DNA of 64,000 nucleotides from the NCBI RefSeq assembly GCF_003989665.1, contig NZ_RZIJ01000016.1, positions 62,001 to 126,000 of the forward strand, in the 5' to 3' direction. This DNA comes from Azospirillum doebereinerae (GTDB taxonomy: Bacteria > Pseudomonadota > Alphaproteobacteria > Azospirillales > Azospirillaceae). The notes beneath the pieces were generated by a model, which made no database searches, was not told where the DNA came from, and saw only the letters and a list, made by a program, of their open reading frames with translations. Position numbers and translations under genes: made by a program. Positions 39,427-47,802 of the stretch are shown here, piece after piece (the stretch's first letter is position 1; every line of letters starts with the position of its first letter).

Positions 39427-41382
39427 TCAGGACAGCGCGAGGGAGGCGGGGTTCACGTCGATCCCCGCCGCGATCTCGACGGAGGCCTGGCCGTTCCGTT
39501 CCACGGCGGCGACCAGGATGTATTCGTACTCCGGCGCCGGGGCCTTCGCGCCGCTGGGCGCGCCGTAGAGCATGGCGTGGCTGACCACGGTCTCCGTTCC
39601 CCGCACGGTCTGCAGCGATTCCGACAGGTCGAAGGGCGGGATCCGGCCGCTGCCCGGCGACCAGACGCGCGGGTAGAGCTTGCCGTCCTTGGTCTGGAAT
39701 TCCGGCCAGCCGATCATGCCCTCGCGCTCGTCCAGCCAGAAGCCCCACTCGTCGGCGTCGGCGGGGGTGACGCTGTCGATGGGGGTGAAGTAGCGGCACT
39801 CGTCCGGCTGCCCGTCGGGGCCGAGGTGGATCTGGAAGAAGCTTCCGTCCGGCAGGTGCAGACGATGGACGGTGGCGTTGCCGGAGGTGACCGTGCCGAC
39901 GCCGTCGATGGAGACCAGCCGGTCGGTGCCGGTGTCCGGCGCCTTGACCTTGGTGGCGCCCTCCGCCAGCAGGAAGGGGGTGGGATCGACGGTGACCGCC
40001 ATGCCCAGCCGGAACAGCGACGGGCTGTAGCGCTGGCCGGACAGCTTCTGGTTCACGTAGTTGCCGAGCGTTCCGAACAGGGGCACGTCGGATCCTCCCT
40101 TGGCTTTGTTGGCGGTTTTCGGGGCGGCGGGCTGGCCGGGCTTCTGGTCCATCCGGCGGCGCATGCGCCACAGCAGGAACAGGACCGCGATCCCCAGCAG
40201 GACGAAGACCCACAGGCCGAAGCCCGAGGATTTGGCCGCCGGGGCGTCGTCCGGCGCGACGGCGGCGGCCGAGGAGCTGTCGATCGAGGAGCTGTCGATC
40301 GAGGAGGAGGAATCGGCGCGGGCGAGTTCGGTCGGGATGTCGGGCGGCAGCCGGCCTTCCGCGCGGGGTGTGTCCTTCTGCGCCGCCAGCGTCTGGTCGA
40401 GCTGGTCGAGCTTGGCGCGCAGCTCCGCGTTGTCCTTGGCTTGGCGGTCGGCCTCGGCGCGCCAGTCGCGGTAGCCGGGGTCGTTGGCGTTGTCGTGGAA
40501 GAAGGCGGCGTGGCTGGGCCGGGTCAGCGTGTCGAGCATGAACCACAGGAACAGCCCGTCCCACACCCCGAAGCGGCGCGGCGCGCTCATCGCGTAGGGT
40601 GGCGGCGCCCAGCCGTAGCCGCGATAGGCGTTCGGGTAGGAAGGGGCCGGGGCCGGTCGCGTCGATGGCGTCCGCCCGGATCCGCCCCCCGATCCCCAGC
40701 TCCAGGAACTCCCCGAATTGCTGCGCGGGGCCGGCTGGGGGGCGGTCTGGGCGGAGGGGGCCGGTTGCGCCGGCGCGCGGGCGGCGTCCTGCCGGGCGCG
40801 GTAGTCGTTCAGCGCGTTGGACGAGCCCTGCCGGCTGATGGCCTGATCGCCCGCCGACCGGGGTGGCGCCGCGACGGAAGGCGCGCTGGCGCCCGGCCGG
40901 GCGTAGCCGCCGCTCGACGACCCCGACGAAGGGGACGATCCCCAGGAGAACGGGCTGGTGGACGGGGTGCGGGAGGGCGACGGCCGGTCGTAGCCACCGC
41001 TGCTGCTCCGGCTGCTGGTCGAGGGCGTGCGGACCGAAGAGGAGGAGGACGGCCGGGAATAGCCGCCCGACGACGAGGAGCGGGACGAGGAGGCCCGCGC
41101 CGAGGCGTCGCCGGGCGCCATCGACACGGCCGCCGCCGTGGTCGCGGCCACGACCGTCAGCAGTGGCGGGACCGGCGCGCCGGCCGGGTGGAGCATCAGC
41201 AGCGCGGCCATGGCGGCGGCGCGCAGCCGCTTGGCGATGGCCGGCGACGGCGTGGAGGAAGGCGGGCGACCCGTCATCCCGCCACCCGTGGCGCCGCTGC
41301 GGGGAGAGGACCGGAGGACACGCCGTGCCGCGTTGCGACACACCCGAACGCGCGCTGTTTCATTCGTCCCCTTCCTCGCCAT
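39427..41382 (-). CDS. Membrane-anchored DUF2491 protein with Ser-rich N-terminus (YjfK-like)
   Basis: A 651-residue protein. Its last 215 residues match DUF2491 (YjfK): PLFGTLGNYVNQKLSGQRYS, ADEWGFWLDEREGMIGWPEF, and an ending YILVAAVERNGQASVEIAAG. In front are an export-like hydrophobic leader (about 52-90), a long Ser/Pro/Gly low-complexity stretch (about 98-250) and a segment with Ala/Asp/Gln helices. A clear transmembrane helix (GLWVFVLLGIAVLFLLWRM near 395) lies just before the domain. E. coli YjfK is only the soluble domain, so this is an extended, membrane-tethered version. In-frame ATG 41277 is an alternative start that puts the hydrophobic leader nearer the N-terminus. Confidence 0.78.
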   Translation of the reverse strand: MARKGTNETARVRVCRNAARRVLRSSPRSGATGGGMTGRPPSSTPSPAIAKRLRAAAMAALLMLHPAGAPVPPLLTVVAATTAAAVSMAPGDASARASSSRSSSSGGYSRPSSSSSVRTPSTSSRSSSGGYDRPSPSRTPSTSPFSWGSSPSSGSSSGGYARPGASAPSVAAPPRSAGDQAISRQGSSNALNDYRARQDAARAPAQPAPSAQTAPQPAPRSNSGSSWSWGSGGGSGRTPSTRPAPAPSYPNAYRGYGWAPPPYAMSAPRRFGVWDGLFLWFMLDTLTRPSHAAFFHDNANDPGYRDWRAEADRQAKDNAELRAKLDQLDQTLAAQKDTPRAEGRLPPDIPTELARADSSSSIDSSSIDSSSAAAVAPDDAPAAKSSGFGLWVFVLLGIAVLFLLWRMRRRMDQKPGQPAAPKTANKAKGGSDVPLFGTLGNYVNQKLSGQRYSPSLFRLGMAVTVDPTPFLLAEGATKVKAPDTGTDRLVSIDGVGTVTSGNATVHRLHLPDGSFFQIHLGPDGQPDECRYFTPIDSVTPADADEWGFWLDEREGMIGWPEFQTKDGKLYPRVWSPGSGRIPPFDLSESLQTVRGTETVVSHAMLYGAPSGAKAPAPEYEYILVAAVERNGQASVEIAAGIDVNPASLALS

Positions 41383-41530
41383 TGTCCTTCGGCGGTGGAG
41401 CCGCCGGGGGAGCTTGTCGGGGGGAAGCTAAGCGCGCACGCGAAACATCTCAAGGGCTTCGGGCGGTCGAAGGCTTCGGCCGAAAGGCCGGGTGCGCTTC
41501 AAGGGGGTGGTGGATGAGTGCGGTTGCGGA

Positions 41531-41640
41531 TGCCCCCACCCTGCCTCCCCCGCTGGGCGGGGGAGGGGAACGCCTCTGGATGCCGGCAAGGCTCCTGTCC
41601 CCCTCCCCTGCCCGGCGAGGGAGGGCCGGGGTGGGGGCAA
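41531..41640. repeat. Paired GC-rich palindromic intergenic repeat, type A
   Basis: Inverted arms TGCCCCCACCCTGCCTCCCC and GGGCCGGGGTGGGGGCA with inner CCCCCGCTGGGCGGGGG and CCTGCCCGGCGAGG. It occupies the 294-bp gap between the chemoreceptor stop and the DUF2491 gene start. The rest of that gap shows nothing else I can name. Confidence 0.8.
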
Positions 41641-41676
41641 ACCGTGGCGGGATTTCGCGCGCTTCGCCCCTCGGCG

Positions 41677-43716
41677 TCACGCGCTCCGCACGGTGGCGAT
41701 GAAGGTGCCGACCTCGCGGCGCAGGCGTTCGGCCTCGACCGCCAGGGCTTCCGAGGTGGTGCGCACCTCGCTGGCGGCGGAGCCGGTCTGGTGGACCGCG
41801 TTGGTCACGCCGACGATGTTGCTCGACACCTCGTCGGTGCCCTGCGCCGCCTGCGACACGCTGCTGGCGATGTCGCGGGTGGCGGCCCCCTGCTCCTCGA
41901 CGGCGGACGCGATGGTGGTCGCGATCTCGCTCATCCGCGTGATGGTCTGGCCGATGCTGGCGATGGCGGTGCGGGCGCCGCCGGTGGCGCCCTGGATCTC
42001 CTGCACCTTGGCCTGGATCTCGTCGGTCGCGCGGGCCGTCTGGGTGGCGAGCGCCTTGACCTCCGACGCGACGACGGCGAAGCCCTTCCCGGCCTCCCCC
42101 GCCCGCGCCGCCTCGATGGTGGCGTTCAGCGCCAGCAGGTTGGTCTGCGCGGCGATGCCGCTGATCAGTTCCACCACCTGCCCGATCTGTTCGGCGGCGG
42201 TCACCAGCTTGCGGATCGTCTCGCTGGCGCCCTCGGCGTCCACGACCGCCTTTTCCGCGATCCGGGTCGAGTTCTCCACCTGGAAGCCGATCTCGTTGAT
42301 CGAGGCCGAGAGCTGCTCGCTGGCCGAGGCGACGGTCTGCACGTTCACCGACGCCTCCTCCGACGCGGCGGCGACCATGGTGGAGCGCTCGCTCGCCTGG
42401 GCGGCGGTGGCGGACAGCGCGGTCGCGGCGCTCCGCATGCCGGTCGCCGCCGAGGCCACCGTGTCGACGATGCCCTTCACCGTGCATTCGAAGTTGTCGG
42501 CGAGGCTCAGCATGGCGCGCCTGCGCTCGGCCTCGGCGCGGTGCTTGCTGGCTTCCTGCTCGGCCTCCAGCCGCCGCATCTCCTGGGTGTTGGTCTTGAA
42601 GACCTGGAGCGCGCGGGCCAGTTCGCCGATCTCGTCGCGGCGGGTGTCGCCCGCGACCTCGACGCCAAGGTCGCCCTGGGCCAGCCGCCCCATCGCGCGG
42701 GTGATGCCGCCCAGCGGACGGGTGATGGCGCGCGAGATCAGCCAGGCCAGCAGCAGCCCCAGCGCCACCGCCACGCCCGACACCAGCGCGCCCAGCGACT
42801 GGGCCGAGGCCACGGCGGAATCCGCCGCCGCCTGGAGCGTGTTCTGCGCCGTGGCGGCGTTCTTGCGGATCGCGCCGATCTTGTCGTTGACGCTCTTGCC
42901 GACCTGCTCCAGCGCCTCGTGGTTGACGGCGCGGAGCTGGTCGCTCAGCTCCGCGATGCGGTCGACGCCGGTGGCGTAGGCCGGCAGCTTGCCGGCGATC
43001 TCGCCCAGCTTGGCCTTCGCGGCGCCGTCGGGAAGCGCGGCGAGGGTGGTCTCGGCGGCGCCGCGCAAGGCGGTCAGGTCCTTGCGGATGCGGGCCAGAT
43101 CCTCCGGCTTGGTCTCCGCCACGAAGCGGGCGACCAGCACGCGGACGAGGAGGAACTGCTCGCTCAGCTCGGCGGCGGCCACCGTGCGGTCGAGGTTGCC
43201 GCCCTCCTTCTCCAGCCGCACCGTCTCGCTCAGCAGGCGGCGGATGTCGGCGCCCGCCGTGTTGACCACCGAGGCGGTCAGCGCCTCGCGCTCCGTCCGC
43301 AGCGCCACGAGCCGGTCGAAGCCCTGGGAGAACCGGTTTTCCAACTCGCCCACCTCGGCCACCAGCCGGCGGTTGTCCGGGTTGCTCATCCGGCCGGCGG
43401 CGTCGGCCAGCAACCCCCGGAAATGCACCGCCGTGGCGTGGAAACGGTCGGCGGCGGCGGTGCTGCCGGTCGCCATGAACTCCTGCGCGGCGGTGAAGGC
43501 GTCGGACATGTCGGTGTCCGCCTCCGCCACCAGCATCGCGATGCGCGACTGGGTCGAATACTTGTGCATCGCGTCCTCGCTGGCCCGCAGCCCGACCCAG
43601 GAGACGCCGCCCAGCCCGACCAGCAGGCACAGCGTGACGCCGAAGCCCGTGTACACCTTGGTTGCCGTGCGCAGGTTGGCGAAGGCGTTCGCTTCTTGAT
43701 GGGGCTTGGTGGTCAT
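41677..43716 (-). CDS. Methyl-accepting chemotaxis protein
   Basis: A 679-residue chemoreceptor. The first membrane helix is YTGFGVTLCLLVGLGGVSW (about 21-39). A long all-helical periplasmic domain of about 270 residues follows, of the size of helical bimodular (HBM-type) sensors. Then come a second helix (ALVSGVAVALGLLLAWLI), a HAMP domain (RPLGGITRAMGRLAQGDLGV) and the signalling hairpin, with its tip at EAGKGFAVVASEVKALATQT. There is no C-terminal receptor pentapeptide. ATG 43716 gives MTTKPHQ directly before the first helix. Thirty more residues upstream in frame are not family-like. The ligand is unknown. Confidence 0.9.
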   Translation of the reverse strand: MTTKPHQEANAFANLRTATKVYTGFGVTLCLLVGLGGVSWVGLRASEDAMHKYSTQSRIAMLVAEADTDMSDAFTAAQEFMATGSTAAADRFHATAVHFRGLLADAAGRMSNPDNRRLVAEVGELENRFSQGFDRLVALRTEREALTASVVNTAGADIRRLLSETVRLEKEGGNLDRTVAAAELSEQFLLVRVLVARFVAETKPEDLARIRKDLTALRGAAETTLAALPDGAAKAKLGEIAGKLPAYATGVDRIAELSDQLRAVNHEALEQVGKSVNDKIGAIRKNAATAQNTLQAAADSAVASAQSLGALVSGVAVALGLLLAWLISRAITRPLGGITRAMGRLAQGDLGVEVAGDTRRDEIGELARALQVFKTNTQEMRRLEAEQEASKHRAEAERRRAMLSLADNFECTVKGIVDTVASAATGMRSAATALSATAAQASERSTMVAAASEEASVNVQTVASASEQLSASINEIGFQVENSTRIAEKAVVDAEGASETIRKLVTAAEQIGQVVELISGIAAQTNLLALNATIEAARAGEAGKGFAVVASEVKALATQTARATDEIQAKVQEIQGATGGARTAIASIGQTITRMSEIATTIASAVEEQGAATRDIASSVSQAAQGTDEVSSNIVGVTNAVHQTGSAASEVRTTSEALAVEAERLRREVGTFIATVRSA

Positions 43717-44003
43717 GGGGGTCGTTCCGCTGGCTGACAAACAGGCGAACCATGCCGTCTTCGGCACGATGCCCAGTTGTTCAAAAATAATGTCAGCCAT
43801 CAACAAAACGCAAATCAGGATTTCACCCTATGGGATGACGAAAATTGAAGAATCGGCGACGAAAATTGTCACAATTCGCTGGGCTGCGCACCATTTTCAG
43901 ATTTTCCGCAGTGCAAAAAGAAGAAGGCCGATGATGGCGGAAAGTGAAGTCTTTGGAAGTCTTCGCTTGTCTGCCCATCCGAACATCGGCCCCTTGTCCG
44001 GGC

Positions 44004-44798
44004 TTATCCGAAGAACTGGCCGCCGTTCACCTCGATCACTTGGCCGGTGATGTAGCCCGCCATCCGGCCGGAGGCGAGAAACAGGTAGGCGCCGACGCAA
44101 TCCTCGGCCGTGCCCAGCCGCTTCAGGGGAATGCGGGCTGCCGTCTGGGCCAGCTTCTCCGGGGTGGAGTAGCGGTCGTGGAAATCGGTGGCGACGGTGC
44201 CGGGGGACACGGCGTTGACGCGGATGCCGTGCGGAGCCAGTTCGGTCGCCAGCGACCGTGCGAGGCTGGCCTGGAACGCCTTGGCCGCGCTGTACAGCGC
44301 CGAACCGGGGCTGCCGCCGGTGCGCCCGGAGATGGAGCCGGTGTTGACGATGGCGCCGCGCGAGTCGATCAGGGCCGGCAGGGCGGTGCGGCTGGCGATC
44401 ACGGCCGACGCCGCGTTCAGGTCGAACTGGCGTTGCAGGAAATCGTCGTCGATGTCGGCCAGCCCGACGCGGCCCAGCATGGTGCCGGCGTTGTTGATCA
44501 GCACGTCCAGCCCGCCCAGCGCCCCGATCCCGCGCTCCACCACGCCCCGCACCTGGGCGCGGTCGGCGAAGTCGCCGGCCAGCGGCACCACGCCCCGTCC
44601 CATCCGGGCGGCCTGCGCGGTCACGGCGGCCTCGTCGCGGCCATGGATCGCGACCGACGCGCCGAGATCGGCGAAGGCGGCGGCCACGGCGGCGCCGATG
44701 CCCCGGCTGCTGCCGGTCACCAGCACGCGCTTGCCCCGGAATTCCTGGGCCAGGAGGTCGGCCGGCCAAGCCGGGGCGGCGGGGGTGGGGTTGGTCAT
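44004..44798 (-). CDS. Short-chain dehydrogenase/reductase
   Basis: A 264-residue classical SDR with NAD(P) motif VTGSSRGIGAA near residue 27, NNAG at about 103, catalytic Ser in NTGSISGRTGG and the YSAAK pair near 166. The arginine in IHGRDE after strand two suggests NADP preference. It ends in the typical ITGQVIEVNGGQFFG. A good ribosome site AGGGAGA precedes ATG 44798. It stands alone, with A/T-rich DNA of 287 bp (43717-44003) downstream containing nothing identified. The substrate cannot be assigned. Confidence 0.85.
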   Translation of the reverse strand: MTNPTPAAPAWPADLLAQEFRGKRVLVTGSSRGIGAAVAAAFADLGASVAIHGRDEAAVTAQAARMGRGVVPLAGDFADRAQVRGVVERGIGALGGLDVLINNAGTMLGRVGLADIDDDFLQRQFDLNAASAVIASRTALPALIDSRGAIVNTGSISGRTGGSPGSALYSAAKAFQASLARSLATELAPHGIRVNAVSPGTVATDFHDRYSTPEKLAQTAARIPLKRLGTAEDCVGAYLFLASGRMAGYITGQVIEVNGGQFFG

Positions 44799-44816
44799 GG
44801 TGGGTCTCCCTGTTTT

Positions 44817-44832
44817 CGGATTCGAATATCCG
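44817..44832. promoter_or_regulatory. Dyad upstream of the SDR gene
   Basis: CGGATTCGAATATCCG has 5-bp inverted arms CGGAT/ATCCG around an A/T-rich centre, 19 bp upstream of the SDR start. A direct repeat CGATTG-GT-CGATTG overlaps its right side. It may be an operator of an unknown regulator. Confidence 0.35.
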
Positions 44833-45081
44833 ATTGGTCGATTGTGTTCGGTGCGGATGATACGGGCCGGCGGAGTGGAGCGTCAACGCGGCGGCGCTGA
44901 AAGTCTCCTTTGGGATTGTTCTGACGGAACGAACAGAGTTGTCCGGACAATCGGATTTATCCCTGTGGAAGGAACTCTTAACTTTTGTCTCACGGACGGC
45001 GCACCGAACGCCGTTCCTCCGATCCTCCGCCCCCCGACGCGGGGCGCGCTTTCAAACGCAGTTTCAAACATGGAGATCATC

Positions 45082-45438
45082 ATGGTCGTCCGCACCATCG
45101 CCGCCGCCGCTCTGTCCGCCGCCGTCCTGTTCTCGGGCGCCGCCTTCGCCGCTTCCGCCGGCTTCGACGCCCTGCTGGCCGACACCCGCGCCGCCGCCGT
45201 CGGCGTCACCGCCTCCCAAGCCGACCGCAGCGAGCGCGACCTCGCCAACACCTACATCACGATGGCCCGGTCGCTGGCCGCCCAGGGGCAGGAGGCCAAG
45301 GCCCTCGACCTCCTGAACTTCGCCCGCGGCAAGCTGGGGCTGGCCGGTCTGGAGCCGGCGGCGGACGCCAACCGCCTCGCGTCGGGCAAGCCGGTGGTCC
45401 AAGTGGGCGAGGTCGCCCCCCACAACTCGGCGCATTGA
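45082..45438 (+). CDS. Small secreted protein of unknown function
   Basis: A 118-residue protein with a clear signal peptide (MVVRTIAAAALSAAVLFSGA, cleavage after FAA near residue 24) and a short helical mature part (DALLADTRAAAVGV, LANTYITMARSLAAQGQEAK). The mature part resembles a single TPR-like helical pair, followed by a polar tail. I do not recognise a named family. ATG 45082 is chosen because GGAG lies six bases upstream. ATG 45070 would add four residues. It is flanked by an A/T-rich leader and a hairpin terminator, so it appears monocistronic. A periplasmic location is predicted. Confidence 0.7.
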   Translation: MVVRTIAAAALSAAVLFSGAAFAASAGFDALLADTRAAAVGVTASQADRSERDLANTYITMARSLAAQGQEAKALDLLNFARGKLGLAGLEPAADANRLASGKPVVQVGEVAPHNSAH

Positions 45439-45474
45439 CACCGCGCCCCTCAGGCTGAAGCCCGTCGATCGCCT

Positions 45475-45515
45475 CCCCGCCGTGGACCGGGTTCGCCCGT
45501 CGCCTCACGGCGGGG
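45475..45515. terminator. Bidirectional hairpin between small secreted protein and Ogt genes
   Basis: CCCCGCCGTG (45475-45484) pairs perfectly with CACGGCGGGG (45506-45515). CGATCG repeats lie outside the stem, and on the plus strand TTTT follows at 45523-45526. It sits between convergent genes and overlaps the last codons of the Ogt gene. Confidence 0.6.
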
Positions 45516-46047
45516 ACGATCGCTTTTCCCGTTGCCGGTAGCCCTCATGGGCGAGCAGCCAGTCCTTCCGCTGAAGTCCGCCGCCGTAGCCGGTGAGGGT
45601 TCCGTCGGTTCCGACGACGCGGTGGCAGGGCACGACGACGCCCACCGGGTTTGCCCCGTTGGCGTGCCCCACCGCCCGCACCGCCGTCGGGCGGCCGATC
45701 CGCCGGGCCAGCTCCGCGTAGGTGATCGCCGCCCCGCAGGGGATGGCGCGCAGGGCTTCCCACACCGACCGCTGGAAGGCGGTGCCGCCGGTGCGCACCG
45801 GCAGCCGGTCGATGACGGCGTGGTCGCCCGCGAAATAGGCGGCCATCGCGGAGGTCAGGCCGGACGGGTCGCGGGACGGGCGCAGGGACAGGCCCGCGCC
45901 GTAATGCAGGCGCAGCAGCCGGTGCATGCGCGGCTCGTGCTCCGTCCAATCGACGGCGCGCAGATGGCCGTCCTCGTCGGCGACGACGATCAGTTCGCCG
46001 ATGGGCGTTTCGGTGCGGTCGATCAGCAGAGTCGGCGGCTCGGCCAT
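45505..46047 (-). CDS. ogt: Methylated-DNA-protein cysteine methyltransferase (Ogt type)
   Basis: A 180-residue suicide repair protein that moves methyl groups from O6-methylguanine (or O4-methylthymine) to its own cysteine. The active site is VVPCHRVVGTDGTLTGYGGG, the recognition helix region is ITYAELARRIGRPTAVRAVG, and the final GLQRKDWLLAHEG is standard. The short N-terminal domain begins LLIDRTETPIGELIVVADEDG. ATG 46047 has GAGGAG at good spacing. A longer frame to 46314 has no support. Single-domain length matches Ogt rather than Ada. Confidence 0.93.
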   Translation of the reverse strand: MAEPPTLLIDRTETPIGELIVVADEDGHLRAVDWTEHEPRMHRLLRLHYGAGLSLRPSRDPSGLTSAMAAYFAGDHAVIDRLPVRTGGTAFQRSVWEALRAIPCGAAITYAELARRIGRPTAVRAVGHANGANPVGVVVPCHRVVGTDGTLTGYGGGLQRKDWLLAHEGYRQREKRSSPP

Positions 46048-46351
46048 GCCGGAACTCCTCTTGCGGATGGGGCCTCGGGGATGGGGAGGGTCCGGCACGA
46101 TTCCACATCCGGCGCGCCCTTTCCAGGCGGAGCTACGCCCTTTGCTCCAACGACCGATGACCCAGGGATTGCGGCGCTTGCCGAAAATCAAGGCAGGCGC
46201 GTTCCGCCCAAGCGCTTGATTCCTTGAGTTTCCCCCTGCGATCGGCGGGGCTTTCCACGACCGTTCGGCCGCATCGCTGCAAAAACAGGCGCCGAAAGGC
46301 AGAGTTGCGTGCACAAAGCATGGCTGCCATGATTGTCCAAGGCGTCAATTC

Positions 46352-46367
46352 TTGACCGGACAGTCAG
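46352..46367. promoter_or_regulatory. RutR-like dyad upstream of the pyrimidine operon
   Basis: TTGACCGGACAGTCAG matches ten of fourteen fixed positions of the E. coli RutR site TTGACCANNTGGTCAA. The operon encodes a RutR-like TetR protein, so this may be its operator. It could also include a sigma-70 -35 element (TTGACC). Confidence 0.45.
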
Positions 46368-46400
46368 CTTTTCCGCCGCTGTGCCCCGCCCTGTTTCGCT

Positions 46401-46416
46401 TGGCACACGGGTTGCT
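46401..46416 (+). promoter_or_regulatory. Sigma-54 (RpoN) promoter of the pyrimidine catabolism operon
   Basis: TGGCACACGGGTTGCT matches the sigma-54 consensus TGGCAC-N5-TTGCW at every fixed base, with the required GG and GC ten bases apart. Transcription would start near 46426, about 40 bp before the preT start codon. Sigma-54 control implies activation by an enhancer-binding protein, most simply NtrC under nitrogen limitation. Confidence 0.8.
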
Positions 46417-46464
46417 GAGGTTCCGCAAGCCACGCCGCTAGCGAACCAGGGGAAGCCATCCGCC

Positions 46465-47787
46465 ATGACCCTCACCGCTGACATTCCGCCCTCGCCTTAT
46501 GCCGATCTCACGCCGCCCCTGACGGCGGTGCAGGCGCTCGCCGAATCCAACCGCTGCCTGTTCTGCTACGACGCCGCCTGCGTCCGCGCCTGTCCGACCG
46601 GCATCGACATTCCGGCCTTCATCCGCTCCATCGCCACCGGCAACCTGCGCGGCGCGGCGCGGACGATCCTGTCGGAAAACATCATGGGCGGCACCTGCGG
46701 CCGCGTCTGCCCGACCGAGACCCTGTGCGAGCAGGCCTGCGTCCGCAACACGGCGGAGGAGCGCCCGGTCGCCATCGGCCGCCTGCAACGCCACGCCACC
46801 GACCGCCTGCTGAGCACCGCCACGGTCCATCCCTTCGCCCGCGCCGAGGCGACCGGCAGGCGGATCGCCGTGGTCGGCGCCGGCCCGGCCGGTCTGGCTT
46901 GCGCGCACCGCCTCGCCATGCTCGGCCACGCGGTGACGGTGTTCGAGGCCAAGCCGAAGGCCGGCGGGCTGAACGAATACGGCCTCGCCCCCTACAAGAT
47001 GGCCGACGACTTCGCCCAGCGCGAGGTCGCCTTCATCCTCGGCATCGGCGGAATCGCGGTCGAGCATGGCCGCCGGCTGGGCGCCGACCTGTCGCTGGAA
47101 GAACTGCAAAAGGATTTTGACGCGGTGTTCCTCGGCGTCGGGCTGGGCGGCAACAACCGTCTTGGCATCCCCGGTGAGGGGCGGCCGGGCGTGGAGGACG
47201 CGACGGCCTTCATCGAGCGGGTGCGGCAGGCGACGCCGCAAGCCCCGGTGGCGGTCGGGCGCCGGGTGGTGGTGATCGGTGGCGGCAACACCGCCGTGGA
47301 CGCCGCCATCCAGGCCAAGCGGCTGGGGGCCGAGACGGTGACGCTGGTCTACCGGCGCGGGCGCGGCCAGATGGGCGCCACGCCGTGGGAGCAGGAGCTG
47401 GCGCAGACCAACGGCGTGGTGCTGGTGACCTTCGCGGCGCCCGTGGGCATCAACGACGGCGGCGTCACCTTCGAGCGCACCCGGCTGGAGGAGGGCAAAC
47501 TGGCGGGCACCGGCGAGACCTTCACCATCGCCGCCGACACGGTGCTGAAGGCGGTCGGCCAGACGCTGGACCGTGCGGCGCTGGCGGGCGTCACGCTGGC
47601 CGGTGGCAAGATCGCCGTGGACGAGGGCTACCGCACGACGCTGGCGAAGGTCTTCGCGGGTGGCGACTGCGTCGCGTCGGGCGCGGATCTGACCGTCCAG
47701 TCGGTGCAGGACGGCAAGCTCGCCGCCCTGTCGATCCACCGCCACCTAAGCGCCGCCCTTCAAGCCGCCCCCATCGAAACCGCCTGA
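46465..47787 (+). CDS. preT: Dihydropyrimidine dehydrogenase subunit PreT (flavin/FeS)
   Basis: A 440-residue FAD and iron-sulfur oxidoreductase of the glutamate synthase small-chain type. It passes electrons from NAD(P)H to PreA for reduction of uracil and thymine. N-terminal cysteine clusters are CLFCYDAACVRACPTGIDI and GGTCGRVCPTETLCEQACV. The FAD site is VVGAGPAGLACAHRL near residue 135, and the NAD(P) site is VVIGGGNTAVDAAIQA near 272. The C-terminal FAD-contact block VFAGGDCVASG is present. ATG 46465 is preceded by CAGGGGAAG. The 16-bp gap to preA and the sigma-54 promoter upstream show it leads the operon. Confidence 0.93.
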   Translation: MTLTADIPPSPYADLTPPLTAVQALAESNRCLFCYDAACVRACPTGIDIPAFIRSIATGNLRGAARTILSENIMGGTCGRVCPTETLCEQACVRNTAEERPVAIGRLQRHATDRLLSTATVHPFARAEATGRRIAVVGAGPAGLACAHRLAMLGHAVTVFEAKPKAGGLNEYGLAPYKMADDFAQREVAFILGIGGIAVEHGRRLGADLSLEELQKDFDAVFLGVGLGGNNRLGIPGEGRPGVEDATAFIERVRQATPQAPVAVGRRVVVIGGGNTAVDAAIQAKRLGAETVTLVYRRGRGQMGATPWEQELAQTNGVVLVTFAAPVGINDGGVTFERTRLEEGKLAGTGETFTIAADTVLKAVGQTLDRAALAGVTLAGGKIAVDEGYRTTLAKVFAGGDCVASGADLTVQSVQDGKLAALSIHRHLSAALQAAPIETA

Positions 47788-47802
47788 GACGGGAGCCGAA
47801 CC

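Larger units (their letters stand above)
46048..46464. other. Intergenic region upstream of preT with sigma-54 promoter
   Basis: 417 bp between divergent ogt and preT. It holds a RutR-like dyad at 46352-46367 and a sigma-54 promoter at 46401-46416, followed by a 49-bp leader. The left part (46060-46330) is presumably the ogt promoter plus activator-binding space. I looked for NtrC dyads there and found no convincing one. Confidence 0.55.

Noticed and set aside
46302..46335. NtrC-type enhancer upstream of the sigma-54 promoter (TGCACAAAGCATGG region)
   Set aside because: It matches only one half of the NtrC dyad. The other half lacks the expected GGTGCA, so I do not claim it.
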